The notes under the pieces are model-generated. The model saw nothing but the letters and a program-made list of their open reading frames with translations, was not told the origin of the DNA and searched no databases. From NCBI GenBank assembly GCA_027579435.1, contig JANBPK010000813.1, positions 1-64,000 of the forward strand: a DNA stretch of 64,000 nt, written 5' to 3'. Source of the DNA: Candolleomyces eurysporus (Eukaryota > Basidiomycota > Agaricomycetes > Agaricales > Psathyrellaceae). Of the stretch, positions 1-11,831 are shown in pieces (the stretch's first letter is position 1; every line of letters starts with the position of its first letter). The translations under genes and the position numbers were made by a program.

Positions 1-1079
1 CAATTCTCGAAGCCACCGGCTGCTTCGTGAAGCCTTCCACTTAGCGAATGTCAGGGCGAATTCCCTTGTAATGTGCACAACTCCCTCCAGCATCGTACCT
101 CGCCAGGTCAGGCATGCTGGTTAGACTTCGAATAGTATGACTGCATTTCAGATACGCTCGCGAGACCTTCGTGAACTTAAAGTGTCGTCGCAGAACCGTC
201 TTACTCAACGTTCTTTCGTACTCTAGGGCGTCTGCTTAGTTGACAGTCAGGGATAACTCCAACTCTTATATTTCCCTTCCTTCAAGAAGATCTCTATAAT
301 TATCTACGTCAATTCGCGAACTTTACGAATAGATTCGCGAATTTGAGAGGGTGTCTACGCAGACGGCGTATCAACGAGCTCGGAAGACGACCACGATCAA
401 ACACGGTCTCTTCCACGTCAACCTTGTCCGAACACTCTTCCCTCGGTTCTACAACTCTCGAAACAACCCAATGTCTCCCTCGGCATCCTTTCGAAAGTCT
501 CTTCCACGTCAACGTCGTCCGAACACTCGCCAATGTCTCCCTCCACTATCTACACTCGCCGCTCAATGTCGTCTGCGTGGCCCGCCGCCCCAACGTCCCC
601 ACTTCAACGCCCTCTGCGCTCCTGGCCTGTTGACCATCCGCGCTCGTTGTTCAATGCCGTCTGGTTGCCCCAACATCTGCACTCGTTCGTTGGTTGGTTC
701 AGCGCCATCTGCGCTCCTGGCCCGCCCCTCTGCCATCCGCGCTCATCCCTTTGCCATTCACGTTCTGACGTCCATCTGCATGTTCATGTATATTATATTC
801 ATACATATAATCTATTCTTTTACTGGCCATTTGTTTTGTGCCTGGAAACGACTAGAGCAATAGGAAGGCAGCAATGGCTGCATGGACCCGTGGGAGGAAG
901 AAACTAAAATGGCTTGATCGCTCAACGCTGAGTGCTGAACGTTGCTCAACATTGCCCGCCTTGCTATATGTGCTCGGAATACAATAGGTATGCTCTTGGC
1001 CATTCAAAATTTCAATATCAGTGCTGATGACCCTCTATGGCTAGCTTTTAGAGCAGTCCGGAGAAGTCTTTGATTCACC
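1..1079. other. No supported gene; short direct repeat
   Basis: I see no convincing protein in this stretch. The open frames between 309 and 907 overlap in several frames and have simple Ser/Pro/Arg composition. A 32 nt segment beginning GTCTCTTCCACGTCAAC occurs at about 406-437 and again at about 497-528, with two differences. CT-rich phrases around 'ctgcgctcctggcc' recur near 610-640 and 700-740. The stretch may be the 5' subterminal part of the transposon whose transposase starts at 1080, but I could not find a CACTA left terminus here. Confidence 0.4.
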
Positions 1080-4000
1080 ATGCCCAAGGCAACAGGAAAG
1101 AAGAGCAAGAATCCCGCCCCATCTGTGGAGCCCTACTCATGTCACTGTGGATGTGGAGCGATGGTTCATCAGGATATCACCCCTCAAACCGAGAGAAAAC
1201 ACCTTTCAAACCCCCCCCCAAATGAGCAGAGCGGCATGCATTCAACCGGCAGCAGAGAGCGGCAGGGGCCGATTTCACTTCATTTCTTCCTTCTCATGCC
1301 CCTCCATCTCCTTCATTTTCTGCAGTGGAAGATGCAGACGATACATTGATGTCGAGTCCTGCTCCTGCATCCAACCACCCATCACCGGATGCTCAACGAC
1401 CACCTGGGGAATTCCCAATCGATGATGGCACCATACAAGGCCTGTATGAAGACCTGGAGCCTGCGCTTCAGAGTGAGCCTGCCCATCTTGCCATTGTGGA
1501 AGAGGCACTACGGCAGTGGGCGCCATTTCAAGCCGCTATGGCTGAGGAGGATGGAATGGAGGACGAGGATATGGACCTGGAGAAAGATTATGAGCGGAGG
1601 GATGGGATATTTGACTATGATAGGGAGGAGGAATATCATCTCAACATGGGTGACATGGCCAATGAGCTCGAGGCGCAGATGGAGAAAATGGTGGCCAAAT
1701 TCAGTGCGTGCTGCGTCTCTTGATGTTGGCGCCACATCCACTAACAAGCTGTAAACACATCAGCTTCAGAGCTCAGCGAGTCCAACATGGACATATTGCG
1801 AGCATATAACCTCAAGGTTGAAGACAATCTGACGGACACAACCTACGCCCATCTCTCACGCACCTTTCCAAAGCACCAAGTTGCTAGCCTCAAAGTGACC
1901 CGAAAGCGTGTCGAGTATCTGGCTCAATTCCAACCTCGGGCTTTTGATTGCTGCATCAACTCGTGCCTTTGTTACACAGGACCCAATGGAACTCTGGATA
2001 ATTGCCGCTTCTGTGGGGAACCACAATACAACTCCTCTGGAAAGCCTCGAAAGCGCTTCAATTACATTCCCCTGATCCCGCGCCTTGCTGCATTCTATCG
2101 TGATCCTGAGATGGTCAAGCAAATGTCCTATCGACACAACTACAAATCTCAGGCCGGCACCATCGAGGATGTATATGATGGGAAAATCTACCAGGCACTC
2201 TGCAAAACGAACGTCACTGTCGGTGATGCCGAGCAGAATTACAAGTTCTTCGAGCAAGAAACCGACATTGCCCTGGGGTTCTCTTCGGATGGCTTCGCAC
2301 CATTCAAGAGTCGCAAGCAGACATGCTGGCCCCTACTCGTGTTCAACTACAACCTCCCACCTGACGTCCGATTCCGATTCGAGCACCTATTGTGCGTTGG
2401 CGTTATTCCTGGTCCCAAGAAGCCAAAGGACTTTGACTCCTTTCTCTGGCCATTTGTTTTCGAGCTGCTCGAGCTTGCATTGGGCGTGAAGTCCTACCAT
2501 GGTGTGCTCGAGAATATGTTCTTTCTGCGAGCGTTTGCAATTCTTGCCAGCGGGGATATGCCAGCTATCGCAATGATGCTTCTGATGAAGGGGCACAACG
2601 GCATTTTCCCTTGCCGGATGTGCAAAATCCGTGGTATCCTAAAGCCAGGAACAACAACCTACTATACCCCGCTGGTGTATCCCACCGACATAGAGACACC
2701 TGGAGATCTTCCTCAGTCCTATGACCCAACCAGACTCCCCCTCCGGACCCACAAACAATTCATTGAAGATGGACACCACGCCCAATCTGCGCCAAACGTG
2801 GCCCAGGCTGAACAGCGCGCCAAGCTGTCTGGTGTCAAAGGTGTCCCTTTGATGGCTCTCCTCCCCTCGCTATTCTTCCCCTCTTCCTTTCCCTTCGACT
2901 TCATGCATCTACTCTACGAGAATGTGGCAAAAAATCTCATCAGCTTCTGGTGTGGCAAGTTCAAAGATCTCGACCACGACGATCAGGGCTATACAGTTGA
3001 CAAGGCAGTGTGGGAAGCGATTGGTGAAGCAACAGCAGCATCGGGGAGGACAACACCAGGGGCGTATGGACCGGCAGTTCCCAATTTTACTGAAGATGGC
3101 GTCAAACTCACTGCCGATATGTACTCGTTTTGGTTCCAATTCCTTGGCCCCATCCTCCTCGAGAAGTCATTCCAAAATCAACGAGTTTATGCCCATTTCA
3201 TCGAGCTTGTAAAGCTTGTCAACCTCTGTCTTCAGTTCTCGATCACCAAGCACGAGGTTCAGAAAGTCCGAGAGGGGTTCATCAATTGGGTACAGGAATA
3301 TGAAAGGTAAGCATGCTGTTAGAAAAACTGCATGCTAGACTATAGCTCACGTCATCGACCATTACCCAGAATTTATTATCAGTACCACTCTGACCGACTC
3401 TCCGCTTGTCCAATTACAATCCACGCTCTCTTACACATTGCTGACTCGATCCTTCTTTTGGGTCCTGTTTGGGTCTACTGGGCATTTGCAATGGAGCGGT
3501 TCTGTGGAAGATTGGCCCGATTCATCCATAGCCGCCGCTTCCCATTTTCAAACCTCGATAACCGGGTCCTCGCTCACGCTCAATTGACTCAGATNAAAAA
3601 ACATGTACAATCTACATGCGGAGCTTTCTCTGAAGGCACCAAAGGGTTCATCTGTCAAATGGGAGTACGCCATCGCCAGTGAACTATGTGAGTTTTCAAG
3701 CTCCATTCATCATCACCATTTTTACTGACCCTCTACTAGACAGTAAATATGTCCTTGTATCACCTAAACGCTCAGACCCTGCTATCACACCCGCACTTTT
3801 CACGAAAATCGCTGCCGCACTCGTTACTCGCCTCAGCCCGCTCACAGCCACGCCAGGGGACCTTATTCCTATCAATGTTGCCAAGGACGTCCTCCAGCAG
3901 AGTGAGATTGAATCTTGGGGTCGCCTGCGCCGGCTAGAAGGTGGAGATACAATGCTTGCATCCGAAATCGTACATCAGGAGTCTGAGGATAGACGAAATG

Positions 4001-4445
4001 CCAGTTTTGTGAGGGTACGTTGATTCTGCCACCAGCCCGTCCCCTTCCATCACTAATATTGTCACTGCAGTACGAGCTTTATGTTGATGGAAATCAGCGC
4101 TCGTTCGGTGCAAGGCCACGATATGCAGGCAGGACCTTTTTTGGACAGCTCAAACATATCTTCTTACTCAAGATTCCGCCTACCCCTGATCTCAACATCA
4201 CTTCACGCACTTTTGTTGCTTTTGCAGTCATCGATGAATGCGAGAATCCTACCCTACACCCATCAGGCCTCGATGTTCATGTTTACTCGCAGCATCGGGG
4301 GTTAGAGGTCGTTGATATCACGACCGTGCAGTCACTCGTTGGTAGGGTCCGCTGGAACAATCGGTGGGCTATATTTGATCGAAGTGGAGACCTGGCACGA
4401 ACCACATTCCTTGAAGGCGAGGCTGATTCTGATACAGAGGAATGA
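1080..4445 (+). CDS. Tnp2-family (CACTA/EnSpm-like) transposase, probably decayed at the 5' end
   Basis: Cut-and-paste DNA transposase of the Tnp2 family (PF02992 type). The N-terminal exon has the CHCGCGAMVH zinc-knuckle-like motif typical of fungal copies. The main exon (about 1770-3306) shows the expected acidic-residue blocks: 'SSDGFAPF' near 2285, 'ASGDMPA' near 2550 and 'DFMHLLYENV' near 2897. Introns deduced from frame and splice sites are 1704-1769, 3307-3369, 3688-3739 and 4015-4070. The C-terminal exons include 'MERFCGRLARF' and end at 4445. Two oddities are visible. The 5' coding frame changes around the nine-C run at 1211-1219, and the frame that continues downstream has a stop at 1223, with no GT donor nearby. 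At 3595 a single N breaks the frame, and deleting it restores continuity. The protein is therefore either a decayed transposase or has an unusual 5' exon. Confidence 0.85.
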
Positions 4446-4535
4446 CTTTGCATGTATATATGACGTCCCACTACAATAAACACCTACAATATATACCCAC
4501 AACCCTCACCACAAGACCCCATGCAAGATGAGCAC

Positions 4536-4742
4536 CATTCCATTGGGCATACCGGGCAGAATCCGGGTGTTCGCACTCCCGGAAAATACCTGGCAGGGCC
4601 ATGGCAGCCANCCCCCCGGATTTCGCCAGGTTCTCGAACACCCGGAGTGGCCGGGTCCTAGAGATACACCTGACGCTGCCAGGTGCATCCGGGACATGCC
4701 GGGAGTCGCCAGGTGCTACACCCAGGGGGAGGTTCCATAGTG
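4536..4742 (+). mobile_element. 3' terminus of the CACTA element with subterminal repeats
   Basis: About 200 bp of GC-rich sequence carries repeated short blocks (CCAGGTG, CACCTGG-like, CCCGG) in both orientations and ends in '...GGAGGTTCCATAGTG' at 4742. Read on the minus strand the end begins CACTATGG, the hallmark of CACTA/EnSpm elements. It lies about 100-300 bp after the Tnp2 stop codon, so it is probably the right end of that element. The left terminal inverted repeat was not found. The insertion point lies inside coding-like minus-strand sequence of a TPR gene relic. Confidence 0.7.
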
Positions 4743-5567
4743 AACAGAGGCCATCGTTGGGGTAGATACCTTGATACTCTGGCGAGCGAGGTGATAATTC
4801 ACGGACAAGACAGCTATGGTGATCTTGTCGGTCGAGGATGGGAAAGAGACAAGGATCGTTGATTCCTTGTGCTCTGCCTGGGGGCCAACAGCCCGGAATG
4901 CTGTCATGGCCAGCCGGCGCCTGAGAGGCAACTTGAAGAGACGCTGCAATGGATCCAACATGTCAGGTAAACAGGAATGATAGGGAGAAGATTTTCTCCT
5001 CATCGATTGGGAAGGGCACGTTGTTTGGCCAAGCAGTAGTGACCAAATAATGCGGACCAGTGGTTGTCCTGGATCACCGGTTATCTTAGATTTAGTGTAC
5101 CGTTCACTGTGTTTTTGCAAGATTTATTGCGACTACCAACCCAGGAAACCCAGTGTTAACGCCTGCGCCGACGGAGTACAACATCCATGTTTGTTCACAG
5201 AAAACTATGTACCTGAGCGCAAGGCCGAGTTCGTTGAGGGATTCTGAGTAATATGGATGAGGCAATGCTCGAATATTGAGTGCTTCACGATGCAGAGCAA
5301 TGGCCTCTTCGAGTTCGGCCAGGGTTCCTGTGTACTTGTGATGAATCACGAGTGCACGGCCAAGATTGTTGATCTCTGTGCTACTATGATATCGCAACGG
5401 AATTCCATATTTGTTAGGGTGTTTTTATTGGGCATTCGCATGCGAGAGGCCATCAGCGAAAACCAGGCAACCGATATCCCATTACCGCGAGGGATATCGC
5501 ACATCGACGACGCGCAGCACCGAAATGGTGAGGGTCATCTTGGGATCAGTTTGCCGATCGCTGATGT
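4743..5567 (-). pseudogene. TPR-repeat protein relic (CHAT/TPR type)
   Basis: The best part is at 5104-5397 on the minus strand. It encodes a tetratricopeptide segment containing 'INNLGRALVIHHKYTG', 'LAELEEAIALHREAL' and 'SESLNELGLALR', the pattern of the TPR arrays preceding CHAT domains in agaricomycetes. A GT donor (GTACAT) follows the repeat. A second open stretch at about 4716-5120 may continue the gene but shows no clear TPR. Only about one and a half repeats remain, no start is convincing, and the 3' side is cut by the CACTA end at 4742 while a hAT-like element begins at 5576. I read it as a broken remnant. Confidence 0.5.
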
Positions 5568-5575
5568 GTCGGATT
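5568..5575. repeat. 8 bp target-site duplication, left copy (GTCGGATT)
   Basis: The octamer GTCGGATT lies immediately before the element start TAGACTGTCC and is repeated exactly at 6170-6177, directly after the other end. Eight-base duplications are characteristic of hAT-superfamily insertion. Confidence 0.85.
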
Positions 5576-6169
5576 TAGACTGTCCAGGGGTCGGGCCAGG
5601 CCAGGGTCGGCACNTTTTTTGCTGGCCCTGGCCCTCGACCCTCCTGGCCCTCCCTGACCCCGGGCCAAGAGGGCCGGGCCAGGGCCGACCCTGGGTCGAC
5701 CCTGACCCTTTTCCAAAAATACTAAACAGTGTTACATAGTGTTCTGAATGCTCAGATGATTAGCATTCAATCAATTTAACCTTTGTATATACTATAATTT
5801 GGTTAATTTGTATTATAGTGGGTGAAATGACACGCATACTGTGATTTTGGTGTTTGTGTTTGTTTTTCCCAAGTCCCCACTATTCAANTTTTCAATAACC
5901 CTTCACACTAATATAGGTGTTGACACTGTTAGTTTGCTTGGATGAACCTGGCTTGATATATTGTGGAGTAGTACTGCATATATGTACCTCCAAGTGCAGT
6001 TAAAATGTACTATAAAAAAATCAGGGCCAACCAGGGTTGACCCTGGGCCGGCCCTGGGGGTCAGGGCCAGGCCGGTGTTGCAATTTGTGACCCTGGCCCT
6101 GACCCTGTAGGGCCGGGTCAGGGTCGGCCCCAGGGTCAGGAGGGCCTGGCCCGACCCCCGGACAGTCTA
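5576..6169. mobile_element. Non-autonomous hAT-type element (594 bp)
   Basis: The element starts TAGACTGTCC and ends GGACAGTCTA. The inverted repeat extends at least 27 bp with one or two mismatches (GGGGTCGGGCCAGGCC inside each end). It is flanked by a perfect 8 bp duplication. The outer 140-170 bp on each side are GC-rich and full of CCAGGG/GGCCCTG-type repeats that can fold back on each other. The core (about 5717-6010) is AT-rich and codes for nothing. No transposase is present, so it would depend on an enzyme supplied elsewhere. The well-preserved ends and duplication suggest a fairly recent insertion. The two single Ns (5614, 5888) lie in simple sequence. Confidence 0.88.
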
Positions 6170-6177
6170 GTCGGATT
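6170..6177. repeat. 8 bp target-site duplication, right copy (GTCGGATT)
   Basis: Exact copy of 5568-5575, directly abutting the right inverted repeat of the hAT-type element. Confidence 0.85.
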
Positions 6178-6257
6178 GGAACGATCCTTCTGGATCACGG
6201 GAACATTGACGACCTTTTGGGATGAACTCGCTCGAGGGGAGCATCAGGGAAAGATCA

Positions 6258-6535
6258 TTAGATTCTGCCCTGATGGCTAGAGGGCAACTGGAGTGCATTT
6301 GCGGCTAAAGTACGATGTCAGAAGGAACAGCGTCATAGGAAGAGATGTTCATACCTTTGCCAAACTGGCCCCATTCTCCCGCAGCCAACTGTACGGAATC
6401 AAGTACCAAAACCTCCGCCCCGGTGCTACGAGCCAACTCCCGAACCGTGGCATCAATAATGTACTCCCCTCCTTCTATTTGTCCTGGATCGCCAGCGCTC
6501 ATCTTGTCATAATCGGAATTTACATTTATCAGCAT
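6258..6535 (-). pseudogene. Gene fragment of unrecognised family (possible P-loop ATPase N-terminal region)
   Basis: The minus-strand open frame contains 'GEYIIDATVRELARSTGAE' and 'VLVLDSVQLAAGEWGQFGK'. A clear GT donor at 6354 (GTATGA) and an acceptor CTTTAG at about 6305 join it in frame to a second piece that continues 'AANALQLP' and then hits a stop at 6258. The phrase 'GEWGQFGKAANALQLP' reminds me of the leading part of fungal AAA-type ATPases, but that is memory rather than a search. No catalytic motifs are present. The fragment sits about 90 bp from the hAT-type insertion. The in-frame stop and lack of flanking exons point to a relic. Confidence 0.4.
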
Positions 6536-6559
6536 CTAAATCTATGTTCTATGTATTGA

Positions 6560-8618
6560 GTCTATTGAGTGTTGAGTCTGAGAAACATGTACAGAACACA
6601 AGAAATCTCAAACTCCTAAATGGTAGATGCAGTCAATGCAAATACTAATTATCATCAAGGCAAAGACAATTGCTGAGGGAGTTAGGCTCAGTTAGGAAGT
6701 TCTGAGCCAGTCTTAGCTTGTTTCTTTGGAGGAGAGCTGCTGCTGCCTTCACATTCACTATTGTCTTCAACAATTTGGAATTTTCAACTACAGGGTCTTG
6801 CAAACCCAGTTCACGCTGCAAACCTTATGTTCCTCCATGAGTTTCTGGATCACCTTGGTGCTACTGTCCCAGTAAGCATTGTTATTCTGCACTTCAGTAT
6901 TTTTGGGGAAGGCTGTGTGAGTGGATCAGTGTTTGGATCTGGGCAGCAACTTTCACATATCTTGAAGCTCACAAAAGACCAGGTGAGAATTTGAGACAAT
7001 GTAAGAGAATTGAATGAAGGCATGCATAGATTTTGTCATGTCATCTTCAGGGATACCCATTGTGTGATTTCCACTGAGCTCATCAACTCTTCTGGCTGCA
7101 TCAGGTAGCCTGCAGAGTGGAAGAAGAGTTACAAGGAAGAATTTGAAAGGGAGTTATTGCTATTGAGGGGCAATCCAGGCTTGGATCGGTCTGATTTGAC
7201 AACTTCGCCAAGGAAGGAATACTTGAAATTGAAATAAAACTCTGTTCAGGATCGGTCAGCTCAATTCTGCTGTTCAGAGCAGGGTTTTAGCATATTAGAA
7301 GGGTTGAAGTTCTCTTTCTTAGTAGTCCTTTGCTTCACATTATTATCAAATTCACCGATGAGCTGGTCGCACTCAGGCACTCTGCCAGTAACTCATGTTC
7401 AGTGGGCACTATGGTTTTTAAAATCTTCGTTTTATCGCTTCAAATACGGAGGATAAGCCTGCAAATCGATATCCCGTGGGTAGCCGGCCCCAGACAGGTC
7501 CAAAATCGATGGCCGGAGGCCCGGGCAGACGGGACAGATAGTGTGACAAATGTGACCTTGGACCCTGCAAAGGACCCCACCACGAAAAAATTAACAGGCG
7601 CGATGAAAAATTAGACCTTGTCCTCTGGGCCAACGGTACCCCACCCTCCATGAACGACGTTTTAGTCGCATCAAGAATCTCATGGTCAACAGACATTTGG
7701 TGCATCACATCCATCATATCCCTCGCTCTCCTCAACTCTCCACAGAGACACCAATCCGCAAAGGCTCTTCGAAACCTCGACGTACCAAGGTTATAGACCC
7801 AAGGGAGACAGATCGTCTGGACTATACGAGTAAGTAATCAGCCGTAAACAGTTCTGCAAAGCTCTATGTAGTGAGGCCCGATCAAAAAAAAAAAAAAGAG
7901 GTTATAGATCAATGGTGCAGATCATCCTGAATCGAAGGACGCGAGCATGTTCGAATCGACACCTGACAGAACTATCAACGAAATCATATCCGATTGTCTC
8001 AGCGAGAAATCTTGAAAGGGGAACCGTGACGGATGACGGCACTAGTCTCACTAGATCTAGAGCATTGATTTATCGCAGCAGCGTCTTATTTATTCCATAT
8101 TCACCTCGCCTATTAGCTGTGTCGTTATTGAATGATGGAATATGTGAAATGACAGACCTTCGAGCAGGGTATGAAGGGACTTGAGGCAGTTTTCGTGGCC
8201 TTGTCTGGCCAATTTCACATTCCTTGAGTGCTGCTGCGATGAGTCGAAGGCTTCATGCAGTTATCGGAAGCCAGAAGAGATTTAAAGTAACGGGCACCAT
8301 AAAGCATGGAGTTCGACATTGACTGAAAGCTATAATTATCAAAGGCTAGGAGGCTAGTGATCTTCTCGGACCATTTCGGCTGAGCGTAATCCACACTCCA
8401 ACCGGGCGCTTCCTTTAGCGCCATCGGTGAGGCTGTGCCAGGCAGGCAAAGGCCGAGTCTCCGTTCGAAATCGCTGAGGAATGGCCTCTGCCACATCGAC
8501 CATTGTGTCACGCTGCTAACGAGTGCGCTACCGAGGATAGCAGCCCGATTTACTCACAACACCTTACAAACTCTCCCTCGGACTGTAGAACGGGTAATCA
8601 GGCTCCCTTAGCGAAGCC
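6560..8618. other. No supported gene; coding-like scraps and a poly-A run
   Basis: I see nothing I can name. The stretch 6640-7330 resembles dispersed agaricomycete repeat DNA (AT-richer, short phrases such as 'gagttaggctcagttagg'). A minus-strand segment around 7625-7735 reads like protein ('RARDMMDVMHQMSVDHEIL') but has no recognisable neighbours. A run of 14 A residues lies near 7885. The minus-strand frame at 8215-8511 has no supporting features. Confidence 0.3.
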
Positions 8619-10469
8619 ATGGGACCTTCGCCGTTGTCAAATTTAAACAAGTTCGCTGCAAAGCTCCGTCAGCACCAACTGTTGGCAAAAACCGCAGGAG
8701 CAGCATCACGGGACAGACCAGAGCAGAGCTCTGTCCTTCTGAACTTGCCAGAGGATTTGCTTTTGGCAATATTTGAGGAACATCAGGTAAGTCGGCTCAT
8801 GGCATCTTCCACCACTCATCGAACTAACGGTAAGTACGAGCTTGGGGATCTGTGTGCCGTTCGATTGGTCTGCCAAGCCCTCAATGAACTTGTCAAGCAC
8901 AGGGTCGTCAGCTCAATATCGCTAATAGGGTCCCGAAAGAAATTGGAAGGCATGGCACATGGACGGAACGCATTTTGCGAAATGGCTCACACCCTGCATC
9001 TCAATCACCTGCAGAAGGATTGTCCATCAGGGAGGAAACATGAGCTTGCAACCCTCAAGGCGCAGAAAAAGTACTTGTGCACAGTTATAGGGACGCTGAG
9101 GCGTGTTACTACGGTGCAGTCAGTGCCCCCCTTCTTTTGCCAGCTGTGTTGCTTATAAAGGCTATCACCTTCCAGCTGGAGGATGGTGGTGCCTCTTAGC
9201 CTTGATAATGAAATCCTCAAGGCCGTTCACCAGTTACTTTTGCTGGAAAACATACACTTTGATTCTGGGCTACCTGGAACCCCAGGCGTTTCTCTATTTC
9301 CTATTACGCTCGGGTTTCCGAATTTAAAGTCCATCGTCTTCTTCAAGCCTCACGCTAAGTGTGGCGACCGAGGGCAGAGGAGCCTGGTGTCGGACGGCAT
9401 CCACTCCCTGTTGGAATCTTGCCCATCATTAGAAGTTCTCAGCATCACCGGCTCCAACTACTCGGCGGATTTCTCTGATTTTGTCAAGAATTTGCCTCAT
9501 CGAAGCAACTTCGAGGCATCTCTTAAATCCCTTCAACTTCGAGACGTTAGATTATTCCCTTCTCCTACCTCCTTACATTACCTCCTTAACTTGCAATCGC
9601 TGGACATTCAAAACCGGGCGTCTGACTACAAGATTTGGGAAGCCCTTCGCTCCTCTGGAATACGCTTGAAGATTATCAAAATATCACAAGTTAATCTGGA
9701 AGTCGTCGACTACATCCTTCATTACCAAGGACTAGAAGAGTTCAATCTTACAGCACACTGCCTCAGCTCAAAGCCCCATCTTGAAGCCGATCATCGATTG
9801 CTCCAATCAGTGCTTCCGAATCATCATGATTCCTTGTATGCGTTCGGCGTTCAGCTCCATTGCACGCACGACCAAGAGAACATATATCTGGCCAAAGCTT
9901 GGTGTTTCAATGAGTCCCAGATAGCATGCCTCCAGCTTCAGGATAAATACATGGCTACCTCGGATCCAACGGAAAAAATTAGGCAAAGCTGAAGAAGCTG
10001 GAGGTGTTGTTCTTGAGTGACGGTGTGGGGAGTGGCAGTGTGATCACCTTGGTACGTACCTTCAGGTTGCTGCTTCCAATGCAATGACTTATTTCCCAAG
10101 TAGAACAATGCCCTGGGCGCGATACTCAGCCTACCCAATCAAGTTCAAACTGTCTACTTCAACACTATCTTTTTTCTGTCCCGTGTAGTCGACGATGGCG
10201 TAGGCCCGTTGATCGCAAACCTACGCCAACTTGGCTCTTTGCCGAGCCCAGGACGACGTATGGAATTAGTGGTCCAGACTGGTTCCTGTCCTAAAGGAAT
10301 TGACAATGGCTCTGGGTCGATAGGCCAATGGTATTTCGAGACCGAATATCAGCACTCCAATGCAAATTCTGAGCCAAAAGTATATTTTATCCCATCTCTC
10401 CATGAAGATAACGTACAGTCACCGTACCTGCATTCGTATTTTGTTTTTCGTCAGATGATCGAACCTTGA
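8619..10469 (+). CDS. F-box protein with leucine-rich-repeat-like C-terminal part
   Basis: Probable substrate-recognition subunit of an SCF ubiquitin ligase. The N-terminal region carries an F-box-like core ('LLNLPEDLLLAIFEEHQ', residues about 40-56). The remainder has LRR-style phrases such as 'CPSLEVLSITG', 'LNLQSLDIQN' and 'YQGLEEFNLTA'. Introns supported by frame and consensus are 8787-8834 (GTAAGT), 9119-9175 (GTCAGT...CCAG) and 10052-10103 (GTACGT). Between about 9900 and 9983 the frame must change to reach the continuation 'LKKLEVLFLSDGVG'. An acceptor at 9982 is forced by a stop codon, but no donor of matching phase is visible, so an indel or non-standard intron lies there. The last exon 10104-10469 is open and ends with a stop at 10467-10469. 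Start ATG 8619 is the first in frame. Confidence 0.75.
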
Positions 10470-11831
10470 ATCGTTGTATATTACCTCGTACATATCGACT
10501 CTCAAATTCAATTACCCTGCCCAAAGTTCCTTCGAATTCTTGTCATTTTCCGATTACGCCTCTCCGGTGGTAGGCTGCAAGATCCCACGCTATTGTCAAA
10601 TTATCTTCTCTCTGCTAGGAGTGAAGATGAAGCTCTTCAAGCGAAGTCTTAAGACAACCTCTATCAAACCAAAGAAGTGCTCTATGAGCGAACCTCTCTT
10701 AGAAATAGGTTTCATGGGTAGCGCCAGGTGTTCTAATCCCCGGCGAAATCCGGGTTGTGGCTGGCGCGGTTGTGCCAGGTGTTTTCCGGGGAGGCTGAGG
10801 CCTGGCATCTACCTGGCACAGCCAGGAGTCCCAGGACATCGGTCCTCGTAGGAAAGGTAATGGGAGTGTTGGGGATCTGCAGATGGTTTTATTGTTGTAT
10901 ATAGGTACATAGATATACAATAATCAATCTTCAATAAAGCCGGTGTGCGCTAGGTCTCCGCTGCAATCAAAAATAACCCATCGGTTGTTGGTCTGTGGAA
11001 GGTGCTTAATTAAGTCTGAGTCTGTATGCATGACAAATGGCGGCTGACTACAATCCATAATAAGGTCTGGACGATTACCTTGGGCTCGCCCACTTTTCTT
11101 TCTTTCCTTACAACTCCCTCCACCTATCCATCGTCCTTTATGCCCGCCAACAACAGATCAACTGCTCAATCGAAGAAGGCTGCACCAGATCGTGCAAAAG
11201 GCAAGAATACCTCAAATCGCGCTGAAGACAAAACTCCCGCCACCCATCTCGCCTAGCTCTCAGCCGTCCCCGCCCAGCACTGCAGTGACGCTGATGATGA
11301 CTCTGCCTAATTGAAGGTACGGTGATGTCTTTTAGCTTATCATTTAAGTCTCTCTACTAATCTTGTCATCGCAGATCCCAGATTCATGCCGGTCATTTGG
11401 ATTCATCTCTATTACCTAGCCCACTGTCGTCACTAGTACAGCTCCTACTCCAACTATTCTACCTAAATGTATCTGTTTATACCATGAAATATACCTGAAT
11501 TCACCATTGCTTTCACCTGGTCATCCCATGTCCTATGCTTACTACCACCAATATCTCTACCTGGCTCTCCCAATGAAATGTCCTGGAAACTCTCGAAGCT
11601 CACGACGGTAATTTGTCTTGGATGTAACAGGTATTTTACCTGGCATGGTCAGAAAACAGGTGCCGGGTGTGCGATACAAAACCCAGGTTGATGACCTGAC
11701 CTGGCCAGAGAGTGACCTCCTGGCAGTGCCAGGTGCTCTCCGGGAGTAGCACCTTCCTCGACTGGGCGAACCACCTGGGTCAGCCGGGGACCAGGGACCA
11801 GGTGTTACACCCGTGGGGGAATTTTGTAGTG
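10470..11831. mobile_element. CACTA-like non-autonomous element remnant
   Basis: Blocks of CCAGGTG, ACCTGGC and CCGGG repeats like those in the end at 4536-4742 occur at about 10718-10850 and 11505-11815. The right end reads '...GGGGGAATTTTGTAGTG' and stops at 11831, that is CACTACAAAATTCCCCC on the minus strand, a CACTA-type terminus. Between the two repeat zones only a short open frame (11026-11256, Lys/Ala/Asn-rich N-terminal tail style) is present and no transposase. The left terminus is not recognisable, so the left boundary is only approximate. The insertion lies in the interval between the F-box gene and the GT25 gene. Confidence 0.55.

Noticed and set aside
343..907. Overlapping Ser/Pro/Arg ORFs at the window start
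   Set aside because: Three frames are open at once over CT-rich repeats; no recognisable protein.
7875..7900. Poly-A run as the tail of a retroposed gene
   Set aside because: No upstream spliced coding sequence or target duplication could be identified around the run.
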